Assembly: GCF_020829645.1 (NCBI RefSeq)
Contig: NZ_JAIVFS010000023.1
Coordinates: 43,689-107,688, forward strand
Source: Nostoc mirabile CHAB5784
GTDB taxonomy: Bacteria > Cyanobacteriota > Cyanobacteriia > Cyanobacteriales > Nostocaceae
Direction of reading: 5' to 3'
DNA: 64,000 bases
Shown here: positions 34,096 through 42,932 of the stretch, one piece after another
Layout of the letters: the number at the start of each line of letters is the position of its first letter
Numbering within the stretch: the stretch's first letter is position 1
Notes under the pieces: generated by a model
Told to the model about the DNA's origin: nothing
The model's database searches: none
What the model saw: the letters and a program-made list of their open reading frames with translations, nothing else
Translations under genes and position numbers: made by a program

Positions 34096-35517
34096 ATGCT
34101 AGATTTTACCATCCAGAATGTTTTGATTGCCGCCGATGATGATTATGCAACGGTAGATGTACAGATTGTAGATGGTGCGTTAGCGAAGCTCGCCGGAGGC
34201 ATCGCAGCCATTGCCCCCAATCTACAAGCAATCGGCACTGTTATAGATGGCAAAAATAAGCTGCTGCTACCTGGCTTTTTCAACGCCCACACCCACTCAT
34301 CAGAGATGTGGCAACGGGGAATCATGTCAGTTTTCCCTTTAGAATTATGGTTGGCGGAACTGTATGATTTTACCCCCCTCGATCCCGAACAGGTTTACCT
34401 CAGCGCCTTGGGTACTGCGGTGGAAACTCTACTTTCCGGCGGTACGAGTGTAGTAGATCACCTAGTGTTAATTCCGGGACTTGAGTTAGAAACGATCGCC
34501 ATTGCAACTCGCGCTTACAGAGAAGTGGGAATTCGCGCCTTTATCGCCCCCTTAATTCAAGATGAATCCCTCAGCGCAGGTATCCCATCTGGGGAATCAG
34601 CCCAAAAGCATGAACCTTATTTTCGCTCAACTGCGGCAACACTGGAAATCATCGAAGAAGCGGTGAGACAGTTTCATCGCCCGGATGAGGGGATAAATAT
34701 TTTAGTTGCACCAACAGGGATACAATTGTGTACTGATGCTTTATTTCAGGGGTGTAGTGAGTTAAGCGATCGCTATAATCTTTGTCGTCACTCTCATTTA
34801 CTCGAAACCAGGGCACAGGAAAAACGCGCTCAAGAAAAGTACGGTTGTACTGCTGTAGAACATTTGAAAAGAATCGGATATTTGAGCGATCATACAACTC
34901 TAGCTCATTGCGTTTGGTTAAATGATGCTGATATCGCCATTCTCGCCGAAACTCAATCTACAGTTGTTCATAATCCCTTAAGTAATCTGCGTTTAGGCAG
35001 TGGCATAGCCCCGATTTTAAAATATCGCCAAGCTGGAGTAAATGTAACTTTTGGTTGCGATGGTGCTTCTAGTAATGACTCTCAAGATTTGTTAGAAGCG
35101 ATCAAAATGGGTTCTATCTTACATAATGTTACAGACTCAGATTATCAACACTGGATTACACCCAGACAAGCTGTAGAAATGGCATCATTGGGAGGTGCAA
35201 AGGGATTGAATATAGCAGACAAGCTCGGTTCTTTAACTGTGGGTAAACAAGCTGATTTGGTACTTTATGACCTCACCAATTTATCATTGCTTCCGCGTAC
35301 AGACCCCATTGGTTTATTGGTTTTAGGCCGTCCTACCAATGTTGTTGATAGCGCTTGGGTCAATGGTAAACAAATTGTTGCTGATGGTAAAGTGACAACA
35401 ATCAACGTTGATGAATTGCGACAAGAATTATTTAACCGCAGTCAATGGGAGACAAAACGCAAGTCTCAAACCGTCGCCCAAATTGAAGCACATTATCGTA
35501 CAGTCATGGGGTTGTGA
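34096..35517 (+). CDS. Amidohydrolase-superfamily deaminase/chlorohydrolase (TRZ/ATZ-type)
   Basis: 473 residues. Metal and catalytic residues of the superfamily are present: HxH in NAHTHSSEMWQRG, His in CRHSHLLETRAQEK with the catalytic Glu, His in LAHCVWLND, and Asp in GCDGASSNDSQD. The C-terminal GKQADLVLYDL composite beta-domain is typical of TrzA/AtzB, SAH/MTA deaminases and guanine deaminases. Reactions of this family hydrolyse C-N bonds on aromatic N-rings. With the divergent amide hydrolase it may form a two-step ring-nitrogen salvage route, which is inference. Confidence 0.86.
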   Translation: MLDFTIQNVLIAADDDYATVDVQIVDGALAKLAGGIAAIAPNLQAIGTVIDGKNKLLLPGFFNAHTHSSEMWQRGIMSVFPLELWLAELYDFTPLDPEQVYLSALGTAVETLLSGGTSVVDHLVLIPGLELETIAIATRAYREVGIRAFIAPLIQDESLSAGIPSGESAQKHEPYFRSTAATLEIIEEAVRQFHRPDEGINILVAPTGIQLCTDALFQGCSELSDRYNLCRHSHLLETRAQEKRAQEKYGCTAVEHLKRIGYLSDHTTLAHCVWLNDADIAILAETQSTVVHNPLSNLRLGSGIAPILKYRQAGVNVTFGCDGASSNDSQDLLEAIKMGSILHNVTDSDYQHWITPRQAVEMASLGGAKGLNIADKLGSLTVGKQADLVLYDLTNLSLLPRTDPIGLLVLGRPTNVVDSAWVNGKQIVADGKVTTINVDELRQELFNRSQWETKRKSQTVAQIEAHYRTVMGL

Positions 35518-35590
35518 AACACAAGTAGACACGAGAGACACTATAAAATAGTAACAATTTGTTAAGCTTAAGACATCATGTGGAGTGAGC

Positions 35591-36580
35591 ATGAGATTAT
35601 CACTTAGCGATTTATGTGCAACATTTCAAGAATGTACACTTTGGACAAGCAACATTATTAAAGATAGTCTGTCATCTCGTTTAGGCATCCTTGAAGAAAG
35701 TATCACTGATATAAACTTGGTAACAATTGCGCGAAAGCACAGCGATTTTATCCTGACTAAGAAATTCAGTCGTAGAGAAGAAGGATCACAAAGCGGTGCT
35801 GACTGGTTATGGTGCATAGGTGAGCCTGGTGCTTGGTTATCCTTATTAGTGCAAGCAAAAGTTGTTAATCCAATTACTTCGACTTGTCGTTTTCTTAACT
35901 ATCGTTCAGGTGAGCAACGTCGCCTGCTGCTAAATTTTGCACGTCATTACCGCTTGTTTCCTCTTTATTGTCTTTACTCCCAAATTACAGATGAATTTTA
36001 TCCCTCCAGTAAATTACTACCGTCTTTATCAAATTTTGATTCTTCAGAATGGGCTTGTTCTTTAGTCATTCCTAAATTTATAAAAAAACTTGTTGAGCAG
36101 AAGCATAAGAAGCAGATCGATTTACTAAAATATGGAATTCCTTGGACATATCCCTTTTATATGGCTGCAACAAATAGTGACCAAAAACTAGCTCATAGTT
36201 TAGCTGAAGCGATGAAAAAGATACGTACTGAATTTGAATCTGTTGACTCATCGGGAATGTACGTTCACTTGTTGGATAACTCCTCAAGTAAAGCAAAGAA
36301 GCAAGGTACTACGCGAATCAGATGGGAAAATCCAGATCCGTTGCTACTTGTTACACCAAATCTACCTAGTGTTGCATTACGGCTTTTAAAAGGAAAGATC
36401 AGTGCTGTGAAATCACCTGTTGCTGGTGTAAGTATTATATCCACTGTGCCTATTGATGCAGTACTACAAACATACAAAGCCCTACCCGCTTCAGATAGAG
36501 AGAGCTTTCACCCAAGCAAAATCGCTAGAGATGATAGCCAGGTTCAGCTAGAGATGTCGTCAGGCATAAGAGCTTTATGA
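35591..36580 (+). CDS. DUF6615-like protein, possible PD-(D/E)XK nuclease
   Basis: About 329 residues from ATG 35591, with GGAG five bases upstream (35582-35585). The N-terminal third fits DUF6615 as I remember it: EESITDINLVTI, then GADWLWCIGEPGAWLSLLVQ, AKVV. The spacing of Asp, a Trp-rich strand and QAK suggests a PD-(D/E)XK nuclease-like core (D...Q-x-K). The C-terminal part is unrecognised. Genes of this type often sit in defence or accessory islands, and here a toxin-antitoxin remnant follows. Base composition is ordinary. Function unknown. Confidence 0.6.
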   Translation: MRLSLSDLCATFQECTLWTSNIIKDSLSSRLGILEESITDINLVTIARKHSDFILTKKFSRREEGSQSGADWLWCIGEPGAWLSLLVQAKVVNPITSTCRFLNYRSGEQRRLLLNFARHYRLFPLYCLYSQITDEFYPSSKLLPSLSNFDSSEWACSLVIPKFIKKLVEQKHKKQIDLLKYGIPWTYPFYMAATNSDQKLAHSLAEAMKKIRTEFESVDSSGMYVHLLDNSSSKAKKQGTTRIRWENPDPLLLVTPNLPSVALRLLKGKISAVKSPVAGVSIISTVPIDAVLQTYKALPASDRESFHPSKIARDDSQVQLEMSSGIRAL

Positions 36581-36664
36581 ATAGAGAGAGGTGATCGGTG
36601 TTAGCTTTAAGAGCAAAGCGTTGCATGAGAGCAATTCACCACGTCGTCAGCAGCAATTACCACT

Positions 36665-36871
36665 GTGATTAAAATGATGGAGTCTTTACCCAATGAGGTA
36701 CAAGATCGGATTGCAGAGCATCTGCGGGAGTACATTGATGATCTGCAAGATGAAATTAGATGGAATGAATCGTTCCAGAGAACACAACCAAAACTTATTG
36801 CTGCTGCCAAACGAGCCAAACAAGAAATTGCAGAGGGACAAGGCACTGCAATGGACTACGACCAGCTATGA
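36665..36871 (+). CDS. Putative antitoxin of a type II toxin-antitoxin pair
   Basis: 68 residues, mostly helical: LPNEVQDRIAEHLREYIDDL, ESFQRTQPKLIAAA and KRAKQEIAEGQGTAMDYDQL. This is the common cyanobacterial small protein encoded before ParE/HigB-like toxins. A GTG at 36665 or ATG at 36674 may start it. It overlaps the toxin gene by four bases (ATGA), the usual arrangement. Confidence 0.7.
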   Translation: MIKMMESLPNEVQDRIAEHLREYIDDLQDEIRWNESFQRTQPKLIAAAKRAKQEIAEGQGTAMDYDQL

Positions 36872-37188
36872 AGTCAGTAGTACTTCCCTCCTTTTGGTCT
36901 GAGTATCGACAGTTGAACAGCGAAATTAGGCAAAGTGCCAGGAAAGCATATTGGCTGTGGGCAGAGAATCCATTTCACCCGTCTTTACATTTCAAGTGCA
37001 TCAACACTCAAGAGGACATTTGGTCAGTGAGGGTAACACGAGAGTATCGGGCACTTGGAGTTTTGGAAGGAGACACAATGACTTCTACACACTCATTGGT
37101 AGCCATCTCAGCTTTGGCTACCCGCGCCAGGAGGGATAATTTTAAATCGGAATTTGAATTGCAAATTCTGTACCCTCACCCTGTATAG
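36868..37188 (+). pseudogene. ParE/HigB-like (RelE-superfamily) toxin, frameshifted at the 3' end
   Basis: 106 residues as read. The first 65 match the RelE/ParE fold: SARKAYWLWAENPFHPSLHF, WSVRVTREYRALGVLEGD. After EGDTM the expected terminal strand (xWIGSHxxY) is missing in frame but appears in the next frame as DFYTLIGSHLSFGY. The current frame instead runs into antisense sequence of a histidine-kinase remnant (37142-37270). The toxin is therefore probably inactive, although its N-terminal domain could still bind the antitoxin. Confidence 0.65.
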
Positions 37189-37270
37189 AATTAACCTCAA
37201 GAGTACCGCCATGTTTTTCTACAATAATTTGAAGTGCGATCGCTAAATCCTTATTTACAACATCAAAGCC
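37142..37270 (-). pseudogene. C-terminal remnant of a sensor histidine kinase (HATPase domain)
   Basis: The complement encodes about 42 residues ending in a stop, including IIVEKHGGTLEVNSIQGEGT and EFAIQIPI, the G2-box and last strand of HATPase_c. The G1/F-box region before it is degraded (GFDVVNKDLAIALQ). Its 3' end lies inside the frameshifted toxin gene, so two broken genes meet here. Confidence 0.75.
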
Positions 37271-37361
37271 CTAGTAATTGACTACAAACCCATAAAAACA
37301 CGCGGATTTTTGTGTATGCTTTGTGGCCAGGTGCCTTTGCGATACATTTCCGGGAGTCATT

Positions 37362-38570
37362 ATGGAACGCGCTATTTCTGCGTTGGGGATTTTAGTTTTT
37401 ATCGGTATATCCTACGCCTTCTCGGTTAATCGTCGTGCGGTGCGTTGGCGCATAGTGGCGTGGGGTTTGGGATTAGAGTTTGCATTGGCGCTGCTGATTC
37501 TTAAAACTCCTTGGGGTTTGACTGTGTTTAAATCTCTGAGAGATATTGTCAGCCAATTTTTAGCATTTTCTGATGTTGGTGCAAAATTTGTCTTTGGAGA
37601 AAATTTTAAGGATCATTTCTTTGCCTTCCAAGTGCTGCCGACAATTATCTTTTTCTCTGCCTTCATCAGCGTCTTGTATTACTACGGCATTTTACAACGA
37701 GTCGTAAACGTGATGGCGTGGGTAATGATGAAGACGATGAAAACATCGGGTTCTGAATCTTTATCTTGTGCAGGTAACATCTTTTTGGGCCCAACAGAGT
37801 CGGCGCTGATGGTTAAACCTTATGTAGCGAATATGACGCAATCAGAACTTCATGCCCTGATGACGGGTGGTTTTGCCACAATTGCGGGTGGAGTATTAGG
37901 GGCATATCTCTCCTTTGGGATACCAGCAGAACATCTGATTGCTGCTTTTTTTATGACTGCTCCCACGTCGTTGGTGGTATCAAAATTGCTGTATCCAGAA
38001 ACAGAAGTATCAGAGACGGCTCTTAAGGCAAAAGCGGATGTAGAAACCAATTATGTAAATGTAATTGATGCTGCTACGACGGGAGCTATTGATGGTGTGA
38101 AGTTAGCAGTTAATGTTGGGGTGATGATTATTGCCTTTTTAGGATTATTAGCTGCCCTGAATGCACTGTTGGGATGGTTGGGGGCATTTGTGGGTTTACA
38201 GCAACTGTCATTACAATGGATTTTGTCTTTTATTATGGCTCCCGTAGCTTGGCTGATGGGCGTACCTTGGGCTGATTGTCGGCAAGTGGGGGCTTTATTG
38301 GGTACAAAGACAATTCTGAATGAGTTTATTGCTTTTTTGGATTTGAAGGCACTAATTGAAAGTGGTAAAATTTCCCAACGTGCAGTAATTATTGCGACTT
38401 ATGCTTTATGTAATTTTGCAAATATAGGTTCAATTGGAATTACCATTGGCGGCATTACTGGAATAGCACCTAATCGCCAGCATGATTTAGCTCGCATGGG
38501 TGTAAGGTCAATGATTGGCGGATTGTTAGCGGGTTTTATTACCGCTTGTATTGCTGGAATGTTGATTTGA
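37362..38570 (+). CDS. CNT-family concentrative nucleoside transporter (NupC-like)
   Basis: About 402 residues from ATG 37362, chosen because CGGGAG precedes it by five bases (37351-37356); an in-frame upstream start at 37323 adds an unlikely leader. About nine membrane segments. CNT signature regions are GNIFLGPTESALMVKPYV, FATIAGGVLGAYLSFGIP, LIAAFFMTAPTSLVVSKLL and CNFANIGSIGITIGGI. These proteins take up nucleosides with Na+ or H+. The nucleoside deaminase at 24515 could act on imported material, but linkage is loose. Confidence 0.9.
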   Translation: MERAISALGILVFIGISYAFSVNRRAVRWRIVAWGLGLEFALALLILKTPWGLTVFKSLRDIVSQFLAFSDVGAKFVFGENFKDHFFAFQVLPTIIFFSAFISVLYYYGILQRVVNVMAWVMMKTMKTSGSESLSCAGNIFLGPTESALMVKPYVANMTQSELHALMTGGFATIAGGVLGAYLSFGIPAEHLIAAFFMTAPTSLVVSKLLYPETEVSETALKAKADVETNYVNVIDAATTGAIDGVKLAVNVGVMIIAFLGLLAALNALLGWLGAFVGLQQLSLQWILSFIMAPVAWLMGVPWADCRQVGALLGTKTILNEFIAFLDLKALIESGKISQRAVIIATYALCNFANIGSIGITIGGITGIAPNRQHDLARMGVRSMIGGLLAGFITACIAGMLI

Positions 38571-38592
38571 AGGGGGCTTGTCTTTGCCCATT

Positions 38593-38795
38593 GGTGTCTA
38601 CTTAAGCCTTGGCTCAGGGAATTCGCGGCACTCTCGCTCTCGTCCACCTCCGTGGACTAATACAAAATCTTTGATTGCTTAACCCACGGAGGCAGGTTTT
38701 GTCTCGTGTAGACAAGCCAGTGCGTTGGGCGGCGAGCCACTCTTGTTGCAACTGGCGTGCGGTTTATAACCGCCCTTTTAACGTTAAGTTGACAC
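38593..38795. mobile_element. MITE family B, copy 3
   Basis: GGTGTCTACTTAAGC on the left and ACGTTAAGTTGACAC on the right (one mismatch), with flanks tttgcccatt / catgggcaat extending the inverted repeat. The interior holds cctccgtgg/ccacggagg and gcggtttataaccgc palindromes. It differs from the modules in copies 1 and 2. Confidence 0.6.
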
Positions 38796-38913
38796 GCATG
38801 GGCAATGCCATGCCCCAAAAGAGCGTATTTGTATCATTATTAAAGTGAAATGGTATCACCCAGCGATCGCTGCCCGCAAAACAGGTAAATCTTGCTTGAA
38901 TCTGGTGTGTGGC

Positions 38914-39105
38914 GGATGGCTACAACCTGATTAAGGTACTCAGAGGAATGCCAAAGGAAGAGGAGGGGAAATTCCTGCAATCGCCCTTACCGCCTATGCT
39001 GGAGAAAGCGATCGCGATCAAGTCTTAGCAGATGGGTTTCAAAGACACGTTGCCAAACCTGTACAACCAACTCAATTACTAATCTCAATTGCAGATTTGC
39101 CCTAG
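38914..39105 (+). pseudogene. C-terminal remnant of a response-regulator receiver domain
   Basis: DGYNLIKVLRGMPKE in one frame is continued, after a one-base shift near 38959, by GGEIPAIALTAYAGESDRDQ and GFQRHVAKPVQPTQL with a stop at 39103-39105. These are the beta4/alpha4 Thr-Ala and the conserved Lys-Pro of a receiver domain of hybrid kinases. The phospho-Asp part is absent. Together with the kinase remnant at 37142-37270 it brackets the CNT transporter gene. Confidence 0.75.
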
Positions 39106-39211
39106 CAAATCTATAACTAAAACTTTTTTATAGTCATGCTTCTGACTAGCTCAAAACGCGAGAATACTTTGCACTTACAGCAGATTGCAACAGGCGTGAG
39201 GTACAGATATC

Positions 39212-39239
39212 GTAGGGGCACAACATGTTGTGCCCCTAC
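39212..39239. repeat. Perfect 28-bp palindrome
   Basis: Arms gtaggggcacaaca and its exact complement with no loop. It belongs to the same type as the palindrome at 19974-20001. The remaining 39240-40005 stretch contains MITE A copy 4 and otherwise only AT-rich DNA with no gene seen. Confidence 0.85.
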
Positions 39240-39785
39240 CCGTGTACTTCGTTTACCTGAAATACGCTGTATGTGAAAACACTGGGTTCAAGGGTGGAGT
39301 AAACTGGATTTATTGCCCTACCTCTAGAGGAGTTATGAGCAAAATTGTTATATATTAAACACCTTTCAAAAATCCTAGTTTATCCGTGGGTTCATTTTTA
39401 TAAAATTGTATTTTGCCAAAAAATAATTCCTAGCCAAAAATCTTGGCGCAATCATGCCCAAAATTTTTGATTGCGATCGCTAATTTTCAGTCAAACATTT
39501 GAAAATTTACCATCACAGACAACTATCTAAAGAGTGAAAGTTATTCCTCGAAATCCAGCCATTAGTTAGTTGTATAATTTTGCTCAAAGATTAATAATAC
39601 ATTATATAGCCAAAACAAATTTTATTTCTTAAATGTTGCTAAAGATCATGATGCATTTAGCTTGACGGCATTAACGCTCTTCTGCAATTATAAAGAGACG
39701 GCTATTAAAAGCTAATTATCCTAGTGCTTGGCTGCGATTTTATTCAGTTAAAAAATCGCCTACTTGCGCGTGACTTTATTTTTGC

Positions 39786-39878
39786 TAGGACTTACGCATG
39801 AGTTACGGAATAACGAACCGCAGAGGCACAGAGGGCACGGAGAAATCAGAGTTTGAGAGATATTTTGCGTAAGTCCTA
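39786..39878. mobile_element. MITE family A, copy 4 (93 bp)
   Basis: Same length and nearly the same sequence as the copy at 32380-32472. TAGGACTTACGCA ends and perfect 5-bp direct repeats TTTGC at 39781-39785 and 39879-39883. Confidence 0.88.
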
Positions 39879-40005
39879 TTTGCAACATACCATATACCAC
39901 AATATGATTGCTTATGCTTATTAGTGTTATATGCGGTTTTTCAGAAACCAAATAGGAATTTTGTACTATTGTGTGGTGAACATTTAGATAATAGAGGATA
40001 TTTCC

Positions 40006-41724
40006 ATGTTTAGTTTCTTTCGTTGGCCATCAGCAAGGGTTGGTTTAGTAGTTCTGGGAATGACAGCTGCTACAATAACTCCCATAGTAATTTCTGCCCC
40101 AGCTTTATCTCAAAATACTGTTCCATCTACGACACCATCACCTGCAACACCATCACCTGCGACACCATCGCCTACTTCAACAGTAAACTTGTCTGATGTT
40201 TCCTCAGATTATTGGGCGCGTCCCTTCATTCAAGCTTTAGCTGACAATAACGTGATTAGTGGTTTTCCTGATGGCAGCTTTAGGCCGAATCAAGGTGTGA
40301 CTCGTGCTGAGTTTGCCGCCCTAATTCAAAAAGCTTTCCCTAACCAAAATCGAGTTCGGCAATTAAGCGCAGGTGGATTTAAGGATGTTCCTGCTGGCTA
40401 TTGGGCAGCTTCTGCAATTCAGAACGCCTACGAAACTGGATTTCTGGCAGGCTATCCTGGGAACGTGTTTAGACCAACTGAACAAATACCGAAGGTACAG
40501 GCGATCGTTGCTGTAACCAATGGTTTGGGTTTAACTGCTAGTAGCACTGGAGCCAGTAGTGACCTCAGCACCTACTACACCGACGCCTCAGCTATCCCAA
40601 ACTATGCTGTTAATAGTGTGACAATAGCAACACAATCTAATATTGTTGTTAATTATCCAGATATAAAACAACTCAATCCGCAACAGCCCCTGACTCGTGC
40701 TGAAGCTGCGGCACTCTTATATCAAGCTTTGGCTAGACAGGGAAGGGTGCAACCCATTGCTAGCAATCTTCCAGCTAGTCAATATATTGTCGGTGGAACT
40801 ACTGGGGGCACTCAAACCGGTACTGATATTGTTTCTCTTGCTGCATCTAGTACTTCTTTGACAACTCTGACTTCTTTATTAAAGACAGCTGGTTTAACAG
40901 ATATTCTTCAACAGCCTGGCCCTTATACAGTCTTCGCTCCCACCGATCAAGCATTTGCTGCTTTGCCTGCTGCTACCCTACAGCAGTTACAGCAACCAGA
41001 AAACAGAGAAGCCTTGATTAAGATTTTGAGATATCATGTGGTTCCTGGTGCAGTAACTTCTAGTCAACTCTCGGCTGGAGAACTGAGAACCTCTGAAGAA
41101 AGCCCTGTAAATATTCAAATAGATCGGGCTAATAATCAAGTCACGGTGAATAATGCCCAAGTTATCCAGGCGGATGTCCAAGCTAGCAATGGTGTTATCC
41201 ATGCAATTAATCAAGTCCTCGTCCCGCCTGATATTAACATCAGTCAGTTAAATCAGCCGCCAACAGGAACCACAGATGGTACAACGCCTAATGTTACCGC
41301 AGGTAGAACTACTCTTGGTGGGCCTAGCTATATCGGTGTTGCTGGTAACATTGGTTTGAGTGGCAGCGATACAGCTCTGAGCGACGGTAACTTTGCAGCG
41401 ATCAGCAAAATTGGTCTGACACGCAATATATCAGTGCGACCATCCGTGATCTTTGGAGATGATACACTGTTTTTGGTTCCCTTGACTTTGGATTTTTCTC
41501 CCCGCACAGCAGGGTCGGTGGGCGAAAGAACCTTCGCTATATCTCCTTATATTGGTGCTGGTGTCGCGATTGAAGTTAATCTCGATACTGATTTTGGATT
41601 ACTGCTAACTGGTGGTGTAGACCTTCCTATTGGTTCTCGATTTACGGTGACAGGTGCTGTAAATGCTGCTTTTCTGGATGAAACTGATGTAGGGCTACTA
41701 TTAGGACTTGGCTACAACTTCTAA
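40006..41724 (+). CDS. Exported protein with SLH domains, FAS1 domain and C-terminal beta-barrel-like region
   Basis: 572 residues. A signal peptide (about 1-36, ending ALSQ) and a short TPSPATPSP linker lead to SLH domains (SSDYWARPFIQALADNNVIS, FPDGSFRPNQGVTRAEFAAL; a second with GYWAASAIQNA; a third ending TRAEAAALLYQAL). A fasciclin/FAS1 domain follows, about residues 270-410 (GPYTVFAPTDQAFAAL, RYHVVPGAV, NGVIHAINQVLVPP). The last 130 residues are Gly-rich alternating strands ending in GLLLGLGYNF, like an outer-membrane barrel with a terminal Phe. It may link cell wall and outer membrane and mediate adhesion. The three-part fusion is notable. Confidence 0.85.
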   Translation: MFSFFRWPSARVGLVVLGMTAATITPIVISAPALSQNTVPSTTPSPATPSPATPSPTSTVNLSDVSSDYWARPFIQALADNNVISGFPDGSFRPNQGVTRAEFAALIQKAFPNQNRVRQLSAGGFKDVPAGYWAASAIQNAYETGFLAGYPGNVFRPTEQIPKVQAIVAVTNGLGLTASSTGASSDLSTYYTDASAIPNYAVNSVTIATQSNIVVNYPDIKQLNPQQPLTRAEAAALLYQALARQGRVQPIASNLPASQYIVGGTTGGTQTGTDIVSLAASSTSLTTLTSLLKTAGLTDILQQPGPYTVFAPTDQAFAALPAATLQQLQQPENREALIKILRYHVVPGAVTSSQLSAGELRTSEESPVNIQIDRANNQVTVNNAQVIQADVQASNGVIHAINQVLVPPDINISQLNQPPTGTTDGTTPNVTAGRTTLGGPSYIGVAGNIGLSGSDTALSDGNFAAISKIGLTRNISVRPSVIFGDDTLFLVPLTLDFSPRTAGSVGERTFAISPYIGAGVAIEVNLDTDFGLLLTGGVDLPIGSRFTVTGAVNAAFLDETDVGLLLGLGYNF

Positions 41725-41827
41725 CTAAATAGAAGTAAAACACGCGGTAGGGTAGCACAAATGTGCGTCCCTACTGTATTGCACCAAATTGAAAACAGCT
41801 ATAATAGTAAGTTGGCATCAAATTGTA

Positions 41828-42493
41828 TTAAGGTCGCTTGATGGCTAAAGTAAGCCCATCGGCGATGGGGACAAGAGAGAGCGTTATTCGTTCGTCATGA
41901 TGTAACTTCTCGTTGAGCGCCCGGATAGCTTGGGTGCTTTCATCTTGATTTTGCTCCTGGGCAACTTGTCCTGACCACAAAACATTATCAATAGCAATCA
42001 ATCCACCCGGACGCACCAATTGCAGCGATCGCTCATAATATCCATCATAATTTTCTTTATCAGCATCAATAAAAGCAAAATGAAATGTCTCGGCTTGGCC
42101 AGTTGCCAATAGATGATCTAAAGTTTCTAAAGCTGGTGCCAATCGCAGATCGATTTTATCGGCAACCCCGGCTTCTTGCCAATACCGCCGGGCGATCGCA
42201 GTAAATTCTTCACTCACATCAGCAGCGATAATCTTCCCATCAGCAGGTAGTGCTAAAGCTACAGAAAGTGAGCTATAACCTGTAAATACCCCAACTTCCA
42301 GGGTTTTCTTGGCTCCAATGAGCTGCACCAAAAGTCTCATAAACTGCCCTTGTTCTGGTGAAATCTGCATTCCACTTCGGGGATGGCTGGCGGTTTCTTG
42401 GCGCAACTTCAAAAGAATCTCCGGTTCTCGCAGCGAGACGGATAAAAGGTAATTATATACTTGGGTATCAAGACCTATAGACTGTTTTGGCAT
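41828..42493 (-). CDS. SAM-dependent O-methyltransferase (caffeoyl-CoA OMT-like)
   Basis: 221 residues of the class I methyltransferase family PF01596. Motifs: MQISPEQGQFMRLLVQLIGA, LEVGVFTGYSSLSVALALP (SAM motif I), FAFIDADKENYDGYYERSLQ (metal ligands and post-I region) and GGLIAIDNVLWSGQV. Cyanobacterial members methylate catechols and related metabolites with a divalent cation. It is a single gene and no pathway neighbours are seen. Confidence 0.9.
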   Translation of the reverse strand: MPKQSIGLDTQVYNYLLSVSLREPEILLKLRQETASHPRSGMQISPEQGQFMRLLVQLIGAKKTLEVGVFTGYSSLSVALALPADGKIIAADVSEEFTAIARRYWQEAGVADKIDLRLAPALETLDHLLATGQAETFHFAFIDADKENYDGYYERSLQLVRPGGLIAIDNVLWSGQVAQEQNQDESTQAIRALNEKLHHDERITLSLVPIADGLTLAIKRP

Positions 42494-42766
42494 AGTAGGT
42501 GAGAGAATTGAAAGAATCTACAGTTATACTATCGCCCAAGAGTGGTTTATCAGGAATCCCCAGTGAGCAAAAGATTTACTGCTATTAGGTGTTACTCCTA
42601 GTCATGTCCGCAAGCTCACTAGGTATCAAAGCGACAAAGTGTTTTGTCAGTATATACCACTTCGCAGTGAACAAGAAGCGGCAATTGCTGCTTATTAAGC
42701 TAATGAGCATTTAATATCGTGTGCGAATAATTAGTTATGATTCCCACAGTCATTGCACCCCACTCC

Positions 42767-42900
42767 CAATACGGTTCGGATAAGATCCCCCCGCCTGTGG
42801 CGACCCCCTTAAAAAGGGGGTAAAAGAGGAAATTAGCCCCCCAATTTATCGGGGGGTTGGGGGATCTTCGCAGGGTAAACAAGCTAACCGAACCGTATTG
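42767..42900. mobile_element. MITE-like unit D inside unit O
   Basis: Perfect 13-bp inverted ends CAATACGGTTCGG / CCGAACCGTATTG over 134 bp. Direct repeats ACCCCACTCC (42757-42766) and ACCCCACTTC (42901-42910) flank it, 9 of 10 identical. The interior is the ccccct...aatttatcgggggg module. Confidence 0.8.
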
Positions 42901-42932
42901 ACCCCACTTCTTATTCCCCTCCTCGCTTGCGG

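Noticed and set aside
42590..42702. Short open remnant ending QEAAIAAY before the nested repeats
   Set aside because: About 40 codons with no start and no recognised family; too little to name.
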